NCBI RefSeq assembly: GCF_040451425.1
Contig: NZ_CP144374.1
Coordinates: forward strand, 963,501 to 1,027,500
DNA from: Thermodesulfovibrio sp. 3462-1
Lineage (GTDB): Bacteria > Nitrospirota > Thermodesulfovibrionia > Thermodesulfovibrionales > Thermodesulfovibrionaceae
Reading direction: 5' to 3'
Length of the DNA: 64,000 bases
The translations under genes and the position numbers were made by a program. Below are positions 27,904 through 37,844 of this stretch, piece by piece. Numbering within the stretch: the stretch's first letter is position 1; every line of letters begins with the position of its first letter. The notes under the pieces were generated by a model. It saw nothing but the letters and a program-made list of their open reading frames with translations, was not told the DNA's origin and did not search any database.

Positions 27904-29512
27904 ATTGTTAAAAAACAAAATTACTGAAGCAATTAAAAAACTTGGCTTGTCAGAAATTGATCCTGAAATAGAAATTCCTAAAAATGAAGAATTTGGTGAT
28001 TTAAGCAGTCCTGTAGCGATGGAGCTTGCAAAACAGTTGAAAAGACCTCCAAAAGAAATTGCTGAAAAATTAATCTCTTTAATAGATAAAGCTTTATTTG
28101 AAAACATTGAAATTGCAGGAGCTGGGTTTATAAATTTCAGATTTAAAAAGGATTTTATTTTTTCTGAGCTTGAAAGTCTCTTGAATGAAGGTGAAAGATT
28201 TTTAACTCAGGATATAGGAAAAGGGAAAAAAGTTCAAATAGAATTTGTCAGCGCAAATCCCACAGGACCTCTTCATCTTGGACATGGAAGAGGAGCAGCA
28301 CTGGGCAGTGCTCTGGCAAATATTCTCAGAGAAGCTGGATATAATGTTTCCACTGAATACTACATTAATGACGCTGGCAGACAGGTAGAACTTCTTGGTT
28401 TGAGTGTTTATGTTGCTTTGCAAAAATTTTTTGGAAAACAAATGCCCATGCCTGAAGAATGTTATAAAGGCGATTACATAAATGAGATTGCAAAAGAAAT
28501 CTACGAACTTTACGGTAATAGCTTAAAAAATAAAAGCTTTGAAGAAGTTGGTGATTTTTTAATTGATTTTTCCTATAAAAAAATACTCAATGAAATCAAA
28601 AAAGACCTTGAAGACTTTGGAATAAATTTTAACAACTGGGTTAGTGAAAGAAAACTTTATCATACAGGTGAGGTTCAAAGAGCAATCCTCAAGCTTAAAG
28701 AACTTGGATTTATTTATGAAAAAGATGGAGCTCTGTGGTTTCGCTCAACAGCTTTTGGTGATGACAAAGACAGAGTTGTTGTAAAAAGTGATGGAACATA
28801 TACATATTTTGCCTCTGACATTGCCTATCATAAAAACAAAATTGAAAGAGGATTTGATGAGCTTATAAACATCTGGGGTGCTGACCATCATGGATATATA
28901 TCAAGAGTAAAGGCTGCTGTGCAGGCATTGGGAATGAGTGCCTCTCAAATTAAAATACTTCTTGTTCAGATGGTAAACTTGCTCAGGCAAGGAAAGCCTG
29001 TTCAGATGTCAAAAAGAGCAGGAACATTTGTTACTTTAAGAGAAGTTATGGATGAAATTGGAGCTGATACCACACGCTTCATATTTCTTACACGTAAATC
29101 TGACAGTCACCTGGAGTTTGATATAGAAGTTGCAAAAAAACAATCACAGGAAAATCCTGTTTACTATGTTCAATATGCTCATGCAAGAATTAACAGCATT
29201 TTTGAAAAAGCTCAACTCAACCCTCAAAAGTTTTATCCAGAATTGTTCAATGAAGATGAGCTTAGAATCATAAAAAAATTGCTTCTTTATCCGATGATTT
29301 TTGAACTATCTGTTCAAATGAGAGAGCCTCATAGAATAACCTTTTATTTACAGGAGCTTGCTGCACTGTTTCACAGTTATTATCATAAATACAGAGTTAT
29401 TTCTGAAGATGCAAAACTAACAGAAACAAGGCTTAGTCTTTGTAAAGCTGTAATGCTTGTTTTAAAACACGGATTGAGAATGCTTGGAGTGAAAGCTCCT
29501 CAGAAGATGTAA
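27890..29512 (+). CDS. argS: arginyl-tRNA synthetase
   Basis: Class I synthetase charging tRNA-Arg, 540 residues from the ATG at 27890. The N-terminal add-1 domain (GDLSSPVAMELAKQLKRPP) is followed by the HIGH-type motif NPTGPLHLGHGRGAALG, the central YFASDIAYHKNKIERGFD and GADHHGYISRV, and a KMSKS-like PVQMSKRAGTF. An earlier in-frame ATG at 27872 would deepen the overlap with purL to 32 bp; 27890 is preferred because AAGGTGG lies upstream, though the ATG at 27896 is also possible. Last gene of the rho operon, converging with folP 2 bp away. Confidence 0.95.
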   Translation: MGMHKLLKNKITEAIKKLGLSEIDPEIEIPKNEEFGDLSSPVAMELAKQLKRPPKEIAEKLISLIDKALFENIEIAGAGFINFRFKKDFIFSELESLLNEGERFLTQDIGKGKKVQIEFVSANPTGPLHLGHGRGAALGSALANILREAGYNVSTEYYINDAGRQVELLGLSVYVALQKFFGKQMPMPEECYKGDYINEIAKEIYELYGNSLKNKSFEEVGDFLIDFSYKKILNEIKKDLEDFGINFNNWVSERKLYHTGEVQRAILKLKELGFIYEKDGALWFRSTAFGDDKDRVVVKSDGTYTYFASDIAYHKNKIERGFDELINIWGADHHGYISRVKAAVQALGMSASQIKILLVQMVNLLRQGKPVQMSKRAGTFVTLREVMDEIGADTTRFIFLTRKSDSHLEFDIEVAKKQSQENPVYYVQYAHARINSIFEKAQLNPQKFYPELFNEDELRIIKKLLLYPMIFELSVQMREPHRITFYLQELAALFHSYYHKYRVISEDAKLTETRLSLCKAVMLVLKHGLRMLGVKAPQKM

Positions 29513-29514
29513 AA

Positions 29515-30351
29515 TTAGCTGAATTTAATAGCATCAGCCAGTTTTACAATCTTAGCCATAAATCCAACATCGTGAACTCTCACAATATTCGCTCCATTTA
29601 TAACTGATACTGCCACAGCTGAGGCTGTTCCTTCAAGTCTTTTTTCAGGGGAGCTTTCATTTAAAACATACCCAATAAAACTTTTTCTTGATACTCCTAT
29701 AAGTATTGGTTTGCCTAATTTAGAAAATTCTTTGAGATTTTTTAATATTTGAAGATTGTGCTGAGGTAATTTGCCAAATCCAATACCAGGATCAATAATT
29801 ATCATATTTTCATCAACTCCTGCCTGTTTTGCGATTACTATGGAGTTTCTCAGATATTCTATAATTTCTGGTATTAAAGCCTCATAATGAGGATTCTTTT
29901 GCATATCTCTTGGAGTTCCTTTTATATGCATAATGACCACTGGAACTTTGTATCTGCTGACAACTTTTGCCATTTCTGGATCAAATCTTAAACCACTTAT
30001 ATCATTCACAATTGTTGCTCCTGCCTCGATTGCTTTCTCTGCAACCTTAGCTTTGTATGTATCAATTGAAATAGGGATAGAGATTTTCTTTGAAAGAGCC
30101 TCTATTATTGGAATAACTCTTTTTAATTCTTCATCAATACTTACAGGTTCTGCTCCAGGACGGGTTGATTCTCCGCCAATATCAATTATATCAGCACCTT
30201 CTTCAACCATTCTTAGAGCATGATCAATAGCATTTTGAAAGCTCAGATATCTACCCCCATCAAAAAAAGAATCAGGAGTAACATTGAGAATTCCCATTAT
30301 GTAAGTTTTTTTGAGGAAATCAAACTCAAAATTATGAAACTTGAGCTTCAT
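29515..30351 (-). CDS. folP: dihydropteroate synthase
   Basis: FolP joins p-aminobenzoate to hydroxymethyl-dihydropterin pyrophosphate in folate synthesis. The 278-residue TIM barrel has the two DHPS signatures, MGILNVTPDSFFDGGRY near the N-terminus and DIIDIGGESTRPGAEPV. Further conserved blocks are DISGLRFD, IIDPGIGFGK, LIGVSRKSFIG and the C-terminal VRVHDVGFMA. It begins inside the end of ftsH (20-bp overlap), an ftsH-folP arrangement seen in many bacteria. Confidence 0.96.
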   Translation of the reverse strand: MKLKFHNFEFDFLKKTYIMGILNVTPDSFFDGGRYLSFQNAIDHALRMVEEGADIIDIGGESTRPGAEPVSIDEELKRVIPIIEALSKKISIPISIDTYKAKVAEKAIEAGATIVNDISGLRFDPEMAKVVSRYKVPVVIMHIKGTPRDMQKNPHYEALIPEIIEYLRNSIVIAKQAGVDENMIIIDPGIGFGKLPQHNLQILKNLKEFSKLGKPILIGVSRKSFIGYVLNESSPEKRLEGTASAVAVSVINGANIVRVHDVGFMAKIVKLADAIKFS

Positions 30352-32146
30352 TGAGCTTTATAATTTCGTCTATTTCTGAAGCTTCCAGAGTTTCTCTTTC
30401 AAGCAAAGCTTGAGCAATTGCATCAAGAAGTTTTCTGTTTTTTTCAATTAATTGTTTGGTTTCACTATAAGCCTCTGTTACAATTCTTTTGGTTTCCTCA
30501 TCTATCTCCTCAGCAGTTTTGTCAGAGTAGTCTCTGTGTTTTGCAATTTCTCTTCCAAGAAATACATGTTCTTCTCTTTTACCAAAGGTAAGAGGTCCCA
30601 TTCTATCACTCATTCCCCACTCTGTAACCATCTTTCGAGCAAGTTCTGTAGCTCTTTCAAGGTCATTCCCAGCTCCTGTTGTCATTGTTTGAAGAGCTAT
30701 CTCTTCTGCAACTCTTCCTCCAAGAAGAACCTTAAGCGTGCCATAAAGATATTCTTTTGAATAGGTATAGCGGTCATCAAGTGGAAGCTGTTGAGTGACT
30801 CCCAGTGCTCTTCCTCTTGGAATTATACTAACCTTATGAATTGGATCAGTCTGAGGAGTAAGTTTTGCTACAAGAGCATGTCCTGCTTCATGATAGGCTG
30901 TAATTTTTCGCTCCTGTTCACTTAAAACCATACTCTTTCTTTCCACACCCATTAAAACTTTGTCCTTAGCTGACTCAAAATCATTCATGCTGACAGCGTC
31001 ACTATTTTTTCTTGCTGCTAATAAAGCCGCTTCATTCACTAAATTTGCAAGGTCTGCACCAGAGAATCCTGGAGTTCCTCTTGCAATTTTTTCAAGATCC
31101 ACATCCTGTGCAAGTGGAATTTTTTTTGTGTGAACTTTCAGTATCTCAAGCCTTCCCTTTACATCTGGAAGAGGCACAACAATTTGACGGTCAAATCTTC
31201 CTGGCCGCAAAAGTGCTGGATCTAAAACATCAGGTCTGTTTGTTGCTGCAAGCACAATTATTCCTTCATTGCTCTCAAATCCATCCATCTCTACAAGAAG
31301 TTGATTGAGTGTTTGTTCTCTTTCGTCATGCCCACCGCCAAGACCTGCTCCTCTCTGTCTTCCAACTGCATCAATTTCATCAATAAATACAATGCATGGA
31401 GAATTTTTCTTTGCCTGATCAAAAAGATCACGAACTCTACTTGCTCCAACTCCAACAAACATCTCTACAAAATCTGAGCCTGAAATTGAGAAAAAGGGAA
31501 CTCCAGCTTCTCCTGCAATTGCCTTTGCAAGAAGAGTTTTTCCTGTTCCTGGAGAACCAACAAGAAGAATACCCTTGGGAATTTTTGCTCCAAGTTTAAT
31601 ATATTTTTGAGGATTGGTAAGAAAATCAACAATTTCTTTTACCTCTTCTTTTACTTCTTCAATTCCTGCAACATCTGAAAAGGTCACCTTAACTGATTTA
31701 TTGGAGATCATTTTTGCTCTTGCCTTACCAAAGGACATGGCACGAGAGCTTCCAGCCTGCATCTGCTTCATAAACATAATCCATAAAAATACGAGGAAAA
31801 TTACAGGACCCCATGAAAGCAAAAAATTAATATACCAGGGGGTTTGTTCTGGTGGCTTTACAGAAATTTTTACACTGTGAGAAGAAAGTTCTTTTATAAG
31901 ATCAGGATAATTTATGTAATAAGTTTTAAACTGAGAGCCATCTTTAAGTTTTCCTGTTATAGTATTGTCCTTGATTAAAACTTCATCTACTTCAGAATTC
32001 TGCAGTTTCATAAGAAACTCAGAAAATATTATTTCTTTTTCATTTTTTTGAGGGACATTGAAAAAATTAAAAAGCGCAATAATAGAAATACCTATTATCA
32101 ACCAAATCAGAAAAGTTTTTAGTGATCCCTTTGTCTGTCCATTCAT
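30332..32146 (-). CDS. ftsH: ATP-dependent zinc metalloprotease FtsH
   Basis: Inner-membrane AAA+ protease for quality control of membrane and regulatory proteins. The 604-residue protein has two membrane segments (about 13-28 and 105-125) around a periplasmic domain. The AAA domain follows with Walker [14 protein letters not shown], Walker [17 protein letters not shown] and the second region of homology [21 protein letters not shown]. The zinc site HEAGH lies near residue 420 and the distal acidic ligand near [13 protein letters not shown]. It lies divergently from aroC across a gap with an 11-bp inverted repeat. Confidence 0.97.
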   Translation of the reverse strand: MNGQTKGSLKTFLIWLIIGISIIALFNFFNVPQKNEKEIIFSEFLMKLQNSEVDEVLIKDNTITGKLKDGSQFKTYYINYPDLIKELSSHSVKISVKPPEQTPWYINFLLSWGPVIFLVFLWIMFMKQMQAGSSRAMSFGKARAKMISNKSVKVTFSDVAGIEEVKEEVKEIVDFLTNPQKYIKLGAKIPKGILLVGSPGTGKTLLAKAIAGEAGVPFFSISGSDFVEMFVGVGASRVRDLFDQAKKNSPCIVFIDEIDAVGRQRGAGLGGGHDEREQTLNQLLVEMDGFESNEGIIVLAATNRPDVLDPALLRPGRFDRQIVVPLPDVKGRLEILKVHTKKIPLAQDVDLEKIARGTPGFSGADLANLVNEAALLAARKNSDAVSMNDFESAKDKVLMGVERKSMVLSEQERKITAYHEAGHALVAKLTPQTDPIHKVSIIPRGRALGVTQQLPLDDRYTYSKEYLYGTLKVLLGGRVAEEIALQTMTTGAGNDLERATELARKMVTEWGMSDRMGPLTFGKREEHVFLGREIAKHRDYSDKTAEEIDEETKRIVTEAYSETKQLIEKNRKLLDAIAQALLERETLEASEIDEIIKLNEAQVS

Positions 32147-32153
32147 AAATTAA

Positions 32154-32196
32154 TTTTAACTTAAAATAAATACAAAAGTAAAAACTTAAGTTAAAA
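32154..32196. promoter_or_regulatory. 11-bp inverted repeat between ftsH and aroC
   Basis: TTTTAACTTAA (32154-32164) and its exact complement TTAAGTTAAAA (32186-32196), 21 bp apart, in the divergent gap. It could be an operator shared by both genes; the AT-richness of the region makes chance occurrence possible. Confidence 0.35.
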
Positions 32197-32238
32197 ATGA
32201 AGATGAAAAAATAGGCTGATATTTTTTAAAATATGCTT

Positions 32239-33414
32239 ATGCTTAGATTTCTCACAGCTGGAGAATCACACGGTAAAGGACTTATAGGCATTGTTGAGGG
32301 AATGCCTGCAGGAGTATACATTTCAAAAGAAGAAATTGATATGGAACTTAAGCGAAGACAAATGGGCTACGGTAGAGGTGGAAGAATGAAAATAGAATCT
32401 GATGAAGTTGAAATCTTGTCTGGAATAAGATGGGGGAAAACACTTGGTTCACCAATTGCATTTTTCATTAAAAATCGTGATTGGGAAAACTGGAAAGAAG
32501 CAATGAATCCTGATAAAGCTTTTGAAAACTCTCATCCTTGTGTTACAAAACCAAGACCAGGTCATGCTGATCTGGCAGGTTTTATTAAGTATCAACATAG
32601 TGATATCAGAAATGTTCTGGAACGCTCCTCTGCAAGAGAAACTGCTATGAGAGTTGCTGTTGGCGCGTTAGCAAAACAGTTTCTGAAAATTTTCGATATA
32701 AAAATAGGTAGTTTTGTTACAGGAATTGGACCAGTTTGTCAAGAACTACAAACAGCTTATTTAAATGAAAAGCAATTGTTAGAGCTTTCAGTCTTATCAG
32801 AGGACTCTCCAGTTAGATGTCCCTGGAAAGACACAGAAGAAAAATTTATAAATGTCATTGATCAGGCAATAAAAAATGGAGACAGTGTTGGTGGTTGTTT
32901 TGTTGTATTTGCTACAGGTGTTCCAGTAGGACTTGGAAGTTATGTGCACTGGGATAGGAAACTTGACTCAAGAATAGCTATGGGAATTATGAGTATTCAG
33001 GCTATAAAAGCAGTTGAGATTGGCGATGGAGTAATAGTGGGTAAAAAATTTGGCTCAGAAGTTATGGACGAAATTTTTTTTGATGATTTTTTTTACAGAA
33101 AAACAAATCACATGGGTGGGATTGAAGGAGGAGTTTCAAATGGAATGCCTGTAATTGTAAAGGCTACTATGAAACCGATCCCTACTTTAAGAAAACCTTT
33201 AAAATCTGTTGATGTCTTTACTAAGGAGGTTTCTTTAGCATCATATGAAAGAAGTGACATATGTGCTGTGCCTGCTGCAGCTGTTATTGGAGAGGCTGTT
33301 TTAGCATGGCACATTGCAGAAGCTTTCCTGGAAAAATTTGGTGGTGACAGTCTTCAGGAAATAGAAAGCAATTTTTATTACTATCAAAAACAAATAAAGG
33401 AAATTAAAAGATGA
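32239..33414 (+). CDS. aroC: chorismate synthase
   Basis: AroC makes chorismate from EPSP using reduced FMN, the last common step of aromatic synthesis. About 391 residues with MLRFLTAGESHGKGL at the N-terminus, KRRQMGYGRGGRMKIESD, the FMN-site RPGHADLAGFIKY and ERSSARETAMRVAVGAL, and GGIEGGVSNGMPVIV. The ATG at 32239 gives the standard family N-terminus; another ATG lies 6 nt earlier. Neither has a ribosome site, while a TAAAAT hexamer ends 6 nt before 32239, so a leaderless mRNA is possible. The stop overlaps the next start by 4 bp. Confidence 0.96.
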   Translation: MLRFLTAGESHGKGLIGIVEGMPAGVYISKEEIDMELKRRQMGYGRGGRMKIESDEVEILSGIRWGKTLGSPIAFFIKNRDWENWKEAMNPDKAFENSHPCVTKPRPGHADLAGFIKYQHSDIRNVLERSSARETAMRVAVGALAKQFLKIFDIKIGSFVTGIGPVCQELQTAYLNEKQLLELSVLSEDSPVRCPWKDTEEKFINVIDQAIKNGDSVGGCFVVFATGVPVGLGSYVHWDRKLDSRIAMGIMSIQAIKAVEIGDGVIVGKKFGSEVMDEIFFDDFFYRKTNHMGGIEGGVSNGMPVIVKATMKPIPTLRKPLKSVDVFTKEVSLASYERSDICAVPAAAVIGEAVLAWHIAEAFLEKFGGDSLQEIESNFYYYQKQIKEIKR

Positions 33415-35318
33415 AGCTGATAGGGTTATTAATAGGTTTGATATTATTTATTTTTCTTCCAAGTGACAGTCTCTCTCAGCTTTCCTCCTTAGAGTATCTC
33501 ATTGAAGGTAAGAAATCTCTTAATTCAGGACAGTTTCAAAAAGCAGAGCAGTATCTGACAAAAGCCATTCCTGAATTTAAAGAAATAGGCGATTATATAT
33601 TGCTGTGGCGTGCAAAGGCTTATAAAAATATGAATAAATATGAAGAAGCATTGAAAGATCTGGAAGAATTAAAGAAAAATTATCCCCAATCACCTCTTAT
33701 TAAAGAAACGATGAAAGAGGAGATTGAAATTGCAAAAATTCTTAATTTACCAGAACTTGAAAAACTCTATCAGTCCTTTATCAATGAATATCCTGAGGAA
33801 ATAAAAATTAAATTTGAATATGGAATTTATCTTAAAAATCATAAAAAAGTTGAACAGGCAAAAAGGATATTTAAAGAAATTTTCACAACTGCTTCAGCTT
33901 TTGCTGATCAGGCAGAGAGAGAGCTTTCTGATGAAGATATAACTGTAGATGATTTGATAAAGAAAGCTAAGGCTTTAAATAACGCATATCAATTTAAAAA
34001 TGCAGAAAAATATCTTAAAAAAGCTCTTTTTAAAGCAAATTATCAAAAATCAGAGATTCTTTCATTGTTTGGATACTGTCTTTTTATGCAGAAAAGATAT
34101 TCTGAAGCAGCAGATATCTTTAAAAACTCTGGCGAGCTTTACTGGAGAGCAAGAGCACTGCTCAGAGCAAGAGATTATAATACTTTTGAAAGAGAGCTGG
34201 CAAATTACATAAAATCAGCAGATCAGAGATTTGTAGATGTTCTTATAAATTATGCAAACATTAAAAGAAGAGCTGGTGAATATGATAAAGCAATAAAAAT
34301 TCTCAATATGGCTATTAACAAATATCCTGCTCAAAAAGAAAATGCCATGTGGTTTTTAGCCTGGAATTACTATCTTATGGAAGAATATGATAAAGCAAAA
34401 AAAATTCTTCAGCAACTTTGCTCTTCTTATGGTAAGCTCAAGTATATTTACTGGCTTGAAAAAATAAATGAAATAAATGGGACTGTACCTGTAAAACATT
34501 ATGTTGTGCCCTTTCAGCCTGGAGATATTTATTCATATTTTTTTTATATGAAAGGGAAAGTATCCTCCATCTCTGAATCCAAATCAGTTAATTATCAATT
34601 AATCCTTCCAAAAAGAGTTGACCTATTGCTTAAAGCAGGATTTAAAGATGAAGCCTTAAAAGAAGTTAAAGCGCTATTAAAGAACAACAGAGATATTGAA
34701 AACATTCCTTTGTTCTGTAAAATTCTTTATGAATTAGGAGATTATTCCACATCAGTAAGGCTTATCTCAAAGATTTCAGACAAATTTAATTTTCCTGAAC
34801 TTTTATATCCGCAGGCTTACAAAGATATTGTTTTAAAAGTTACAGAGAGATTGGATATTAATCCTTATTTGATATTTGCAATAATGAGAGAAGAATCACG
34901 TTTTGACAGTTTTGCTCACTCGCCTGCTGGAGCTCTTGGATTGATGCAACTTATGCCAGAGACTGCAAAAAAACATGGTAAAAAAATAGGTATCATGCTA
35001 AAAAAAGATTCTGAACTATTTGAACCTGAAAAAAACATATTAATCGGTAGCTTTTATTTTAAAAATCTAATTGAAGAATTTAAAAATCCAGTGCTGGCTA
35101 TTGCTGCATACAATGCAGGAGAGAATGCTGTGCAGGCATGGCTAAAAGATAACTCTTATAAGGATATTGATGAATTCTTAGAAGATATCCCATATGCTGA
35201 AACAAAAGCTTATGTTCAGAGAGTTGTTGTTTCATATTTTGAATATCTTAGAATTAACAAGGCTTTGACACAAGAAAGTGTTTTAAAAATAATAAAAATA
35301 AAAGGAGGCACTCCATGA
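33411..35318 (+). CDS. lytic murein transglycosylase with TPR-rich N-terminus (Slt type)
   Basis: 635 residues. A signal peptide (MKLIGLLIGLILFIFLPSDS) is followed by about 440 residues of helical TPR-like repeats (for example GEYDKAIKILNMAINKYP) and a C-terminal SLT domain. The latter has catalytic-type IMREESRFD (Glu near 494), SPAGALGLMQLMPETAKK and AIAAYNAGENAVQAW. It should cleave peptidoglycan glycan strands in the periplasm. It overlaps aroC by 4 bp and the following coiled-coil gene by 4 bp, grouping cell-wall and division functions. Confidence 0.9.
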   Translation: MKLIGLLIGLILFIFLPSDSLSQLSSLEYLIEGKKSLNSGQFQKAEQYLTKAIPEFKEIGDYILLWRAKAYKNMNKYEEALKDLEELKKNYPQSPLIKETMKEEIEIAKILNLPELEKLYQSFINEYPEEIKIKFEYGIYLKNHKKVEQAKRIFKEIFTTASAFADQAERELSDEDITVDDLIKKAKALNNAYQFKNAEKYLKKALFKANYQKSEILSLFGYCLFMQKRYSEAADIFKNSGELYWRARALLRARDYNTFERELANYIKSADQRFVDVLINYANIKRRAGEYDKAIKILNMAINKYPAQKENAMWFLAWNYYLMEEYDKAKKILQQLCSSYGKLKYIYWLEKINEINGTVPVKHYVVPFQPGDIYSYFFYMKGKVSSISESKSVNYQLILPKRVDLLLKAGFKDEALKEVKALLKNNRDIENIPLFCKILYELGDYSTSVRLISKISDKFNFPELLYPQAYKDIVLKVTERLDINPYLIFAIMREESRFDSFAHSPAGALGLMQLMPETAKKHGKKIGIMLKKDSELFEPEKNILIGSFYFKNLIEEFKNPVLAIAAYNAGENAVQAWLKDNSYKDIDEFLEDIPYAETKAYVQRVVVSYFEYLRINKALTQESVLKIIKIKGGTP

Positions 35319-35521
35319 TTGAAGAAAAGATTGTATCAGCCCTTGAAAAAATTAGAATTCTTAAACAGGAAAAAGAAGATTTGCAGAAAAAAGTAAACAC
35401 ATTGGAAGAAGTTTTAAAAACAAAAAATCAGGAAATTGAAAATTTACTTTCAGAAAGAGAAGCAATAAAAAAACAAATAGAAGAGCTTCTTAAAGAGCTT
35501 GACTTAGAAGCAGATGCATAA
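35315..35521 (+). CDS. small coiled-coil protein (ZapB-like)
   Basis: 68 residues, almost entirely heptad-patterned coiled coil (KIRILKQEKEDLQKKVNTLE...). Length, position immediately before zapA and overlap of 8 bp with it recall ZapB, the coiled-coil partner of ZapA at the FtsZ ring, and similar small proteins in other phyla. Coiled coils are low-complexity, so homology cannot be claimed from sequence alone. An AAAGGAGG site precedes the ATG. Confidence 0.65.
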   Translation: MIEEKIVSALEKIRILKQEKEDLQKKVNTLEEVLKTKNQEIENLLSEREAIKKQIEELLKELDLEADA

Positions 35522-35789
35522 AACAGAAGTTTATATACTGGGACAGAAATATACAATAAAAGGAGAAAAACCGCCTGAATATATTCAAACACTGGCTAAG
35601 TATGTTGATGAAAAATTGAGAAAAGTTTATGAGCAAAACTCTAACATGCCTCCTTTGAGGGCAGCCATCCTTGCCTGTCTTTATATTGCTGATGAACTTT
35701 ATGAAACAAAAAAACAATGTGAGGAAACAAAACAACAGCTAAAAAAACTTGAGGAAAAAACCAATGAATTACTTCTTCTTCTTGGCTAA
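35514..35789 (+). CDS. zapA: cell division protein ZapA
   Basis: 91 residues with the ZapA pattern: a short N-terminal beta region VYILGQKYTIKGE, then YIQTLAKYVDEKLRKV, the helix LRAAILACLYIADELYE and a C-terminal coiled coil. ZapA crosslinks FtsZ filaments. It follows the ZapB-like gene with an 8-bp overlap and ends in a 4-bp convergent overlap with the GGDEF gene. No 6S RNA is seen downstream, unlike the arrangement in many proteobacteria. Confidence 0.85.
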   Translation: MHKTEVYILGQKYTIKGEKPPEYIQTLAKYVDEKLRKVYEQNSNMPPLRAAILACLYIADELYETKKQCEETKQQLKKLEEKTNELLLLLG

Positions 35790-36712
35790 ATGCTTCTTCT
35801 TCGATCAATTGCATATCTTTTTTCTTTTTGTTTTTTTGCAATAGATTTCATTGTGGAGGCAACTTCAGCCATCTCACTGAAATGCCTGAAGTTTCTGTAT
35901 TTATTAGAAGTTATCCCAACAGAAATTGTCATAATAGGATAAAATCGTGTTTTCCCTTCTCTGTCAACTGATTCAATATAACCTTTTTTAAGGTCTTCTT
36001 CATCATAAAAGTTTTTAACAACGCTGTCAAAGATTTCTATTATTTTTTGTGTTGTTTCTTCAATTTTTTCAGGATCCATTATATAAATAAAATCATCACC
36101 TCCTATATGTCCAACAAAACTTCCATTTGGTTGTTCAGCTCTAACAATATTAAGAATAAGTCTTCCAAGAAGTTTTATTACTTCATCACCCCTTGAGAAA
36201 CCGTATTTATCATTGAAAGGCTTGAAATTGTCTAAATCTGCATAGGCGAGAGCAAAAACATCTCCTCTATTAAGCCTCTTTTGAATCTCCTTTTGTATAA
36301 CAAGATTACCTGGAAGCTTTGTCAGAGGATTTGTAGCTATAACTTTTTCTATTCTTTCAAAACAAAGTTTAATTCTCATGATTAAATCTATTTTTAGGTT
36401 GTCAACTCTTATATAGTCATCTACAAGAAAATTTTGCCAGTCTTCAATGTAAAAATCAGGTGGAACTATTGCTATCACATTCATTGATACAAAAATAGGA
36501 TCATCCTTTAAATTATTTATTATTGAAATTTCTATTTTTGGGTCATTAACTGCTTCTATAACAACCAGATCAGGAATTTCATCATATATTATCTGAAGAG
36601 CCTCGTTTATATCTTGAAAGTAATAAATTTCATCTGGTAAAGGAAAAAAGATTTTTTCTACAACTTTTTTGATTTCCTTATTTTTTAAAATAACAATGAT
36701 TTTTCTACTCAT
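35786..36712 (-). CDS. GGDEF diguanylate cyclase with degenerate receiver-like domain
   Basis: 308 residues. The N-terminal 120 look like a receiver fold (IIVILKNKEIKKVVEKIF...PDLVVIEAVND), but the phospho-acceptor aspartate position appears to be glutamate, so phosphorylation is doubtful. Residues about 135-300 form a GGDEF domain with NPLTKLPGN, ALAYADLDNFKPFNDKYGF and the signature GGDDF, an active variant that would make cyclic di-GMP from GTP. No clear RxxD inhibitory site was identified. Last gene of the aspS transcription unit, overlapping the HDOD gene by 8 bp. Confidence 0.85.
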   Translation of the reverse strand: MSRKIIVILKNKEIKKVVEKIFFPLPDEIYYFQDINEALQIIYDEIPDLVVIEAVNDPKIEISIINNLKDDPIFVSMNVIAIVPPDFYIEDWQNFLVDDYIRVDNLKIDLIMRIKLCFERIEKVIATNPLTKLPGNLVIQKEIQKRLNRGDVFALAYADLDNFKPFNDKYGFSRGDEVIKLLGRLILNIVRAEQPNGSFVGHIGGDDFIYIMDPEKIEETTQKIIEIFDSVVKNFYDEEDLKKGYIESVDREGKTRFYPIMTISVGITSNKYRNFRHFSEMAEVASTMKSIAKKQKEKRYAIDRRRSI

Positions 36713-37541
36713 CAGAAAGGAAAATTTCTCCTGAAGTAGTAATAGGCTCCTCAGCTTCTTTAAATATTTCTAAAATTTCATCTGATTTAAAATTTAAAAT
36801 TTCCCATGCAAAAGGATGAACAGAAGGCACAAAAATTTCTCCTGAATATCCCACTCCTCTTGCCAGAGCAAGTATGTTTGATATATGAACAATAGCAGTT
36901 TCCACCTGAAACTTTTCAGCCAGTTGAGGTCTGTGATGATACATTATTGGTTCTATCAATTTTTGGGGAAATTTCCATTTTTTAGCAATAATTCCTCCAA
37001 CTTCTGCATGAGTTAAGCCAAAGTATTGTCTTTCAATTTCGTATAAAAAACTCGCTTTTTCCTGAGCAGAATTAATTATTTTCATGTATTCATCTTTAAA
37101 TGCCATTATAAATATAACCTTGCCAATGTCGTGCAAAAGTGCTCCTATTGAGATTTCCTCTGGAGCTTGTAATTGTCTTTTCATTGCGATAATTCTTGCA
37201 AATATGGCTGTTGAAAGGGAGTGTTCCCATAGTCCTATCATGTTTTTTTGCATTATCTCAAAGACTGAAACTCCAAGAAGAAGCCCTTTTACAGCATTCA
37301 ATCCAAGAATTACCATTGCATGACTTACGGAAGATATTCTTCCAGGAAACCCATAAACTGGAGAATTAACCATCTTAAGAACTCTTGCAGTTAGAGTTGG
37401 ATCAGAAGAAACAAAATCAGTTATTTTTTGCAGTGATACTCTTGGGTCTTCTATAACTGATAAAATCTTTTTCAAAATTGGAGGGATTGTGGGAAGGCTT
37501 TCTATTTTTTCAATTTTTGCAATTACATCTTGAGTATTCAT
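36705..37541 (-). CDS. HDOD domain protein
   Basis: 278 residues matching the HDOD signalling domain: ESLPTIPPILKKILSVIEDPRVSLQKI, then SDPTLTARVLKMVNSPVYGFPGRISSVSHAMVILGLNAVKGLL. The central ALLHDIGKVIFIMAF retains the HD pair, and YHHRPQ follows. HDOD proteins act in signal transduction, often beside cyclic di-GMP enzymes; catalytic activity is generally uncertain. Overlaps of 8 bp with the GGDEF gene and 4 bp with the 96-residue gene indicate one coupled unit. Confidence 0.87.
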   Translation of the reverse strand: MNTQDVIAKIEKIESLPTIPPILKKILSVIEDPRVSLQKITDFVSSDPTLTARVLKMVNSPVYGFPGRISSVSHAMVILGLNAVKGLLLGVSVFEIMQKNMIGLWEHSLSTAIFARIIAMKRQLQAPEEISIGALLHDIGKVIFIMAFKDEYMKIINSAQEKASFLYEIERQYFGLTHAEVGGIIAKKWKFPQKLIEPIMYHHRPQLAEKFQVETAIVHISNILALARGVGYSGEIFVPSVHPFAWEILNFKSDEILEIFKEAEEPITTSGEIFLSDE

Positions 37542-37828
37542 TTATAAAGTTCCTCAATGTGACTCTTCAGAATTGTTTTTATCAACAGAGTATACGAATC
37601 AGTCGCCTTTTTAAATCTTTCTTCAATTTCTTTAAAAACTTCTTCTTTAGGTGGCATTTCTTTTTTGCCTTCAACATATAAAAAATCTATATTCATCATA
37701 AAGAGCCTATCTATGAGAGCCTCAGTTAACTCTTTACCAGCAGGCACTACAACCATACCTGCTTCATTAACTATGTCTTTTAAAATTTTCATCCCTGGCT
37801 TTGCTTTATTAATAGAAATTTTTATCAT
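37538..37828 (-). CDS. small protein resembling the N-terminal domain of HD-GYP proteins (DUF3391-like)
   Basis: 96 residues: IKISINKAKPGMKILKDIVNEAG followed by VVVPAGKELTEALIDRLFMM and a helical tail. The 'KPGM..L..DV.N..G.....G..LT..LI..L' pattern is that of the domain preceding HD-GYP phosphodiesterases, here freestanding. It lies 16 nt after aspS and overlaps the HDOD gene by 4 bp, so it may be a detached regulatory part of the HDOD/GGDEF module. Function not established. Confidence 0.6.
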   Translation of the reverse strand: MIKISINKAKPGMKILKDIVNEAGMVVVPAGKELTEALIDRLFMMNIDFLYVEGKKEMPPKEEVFKEIEERFKKATDSYTLLIKTILKSHIEELYK

Positions 37829-37844
37829 TGTGTTTAATTATAAC

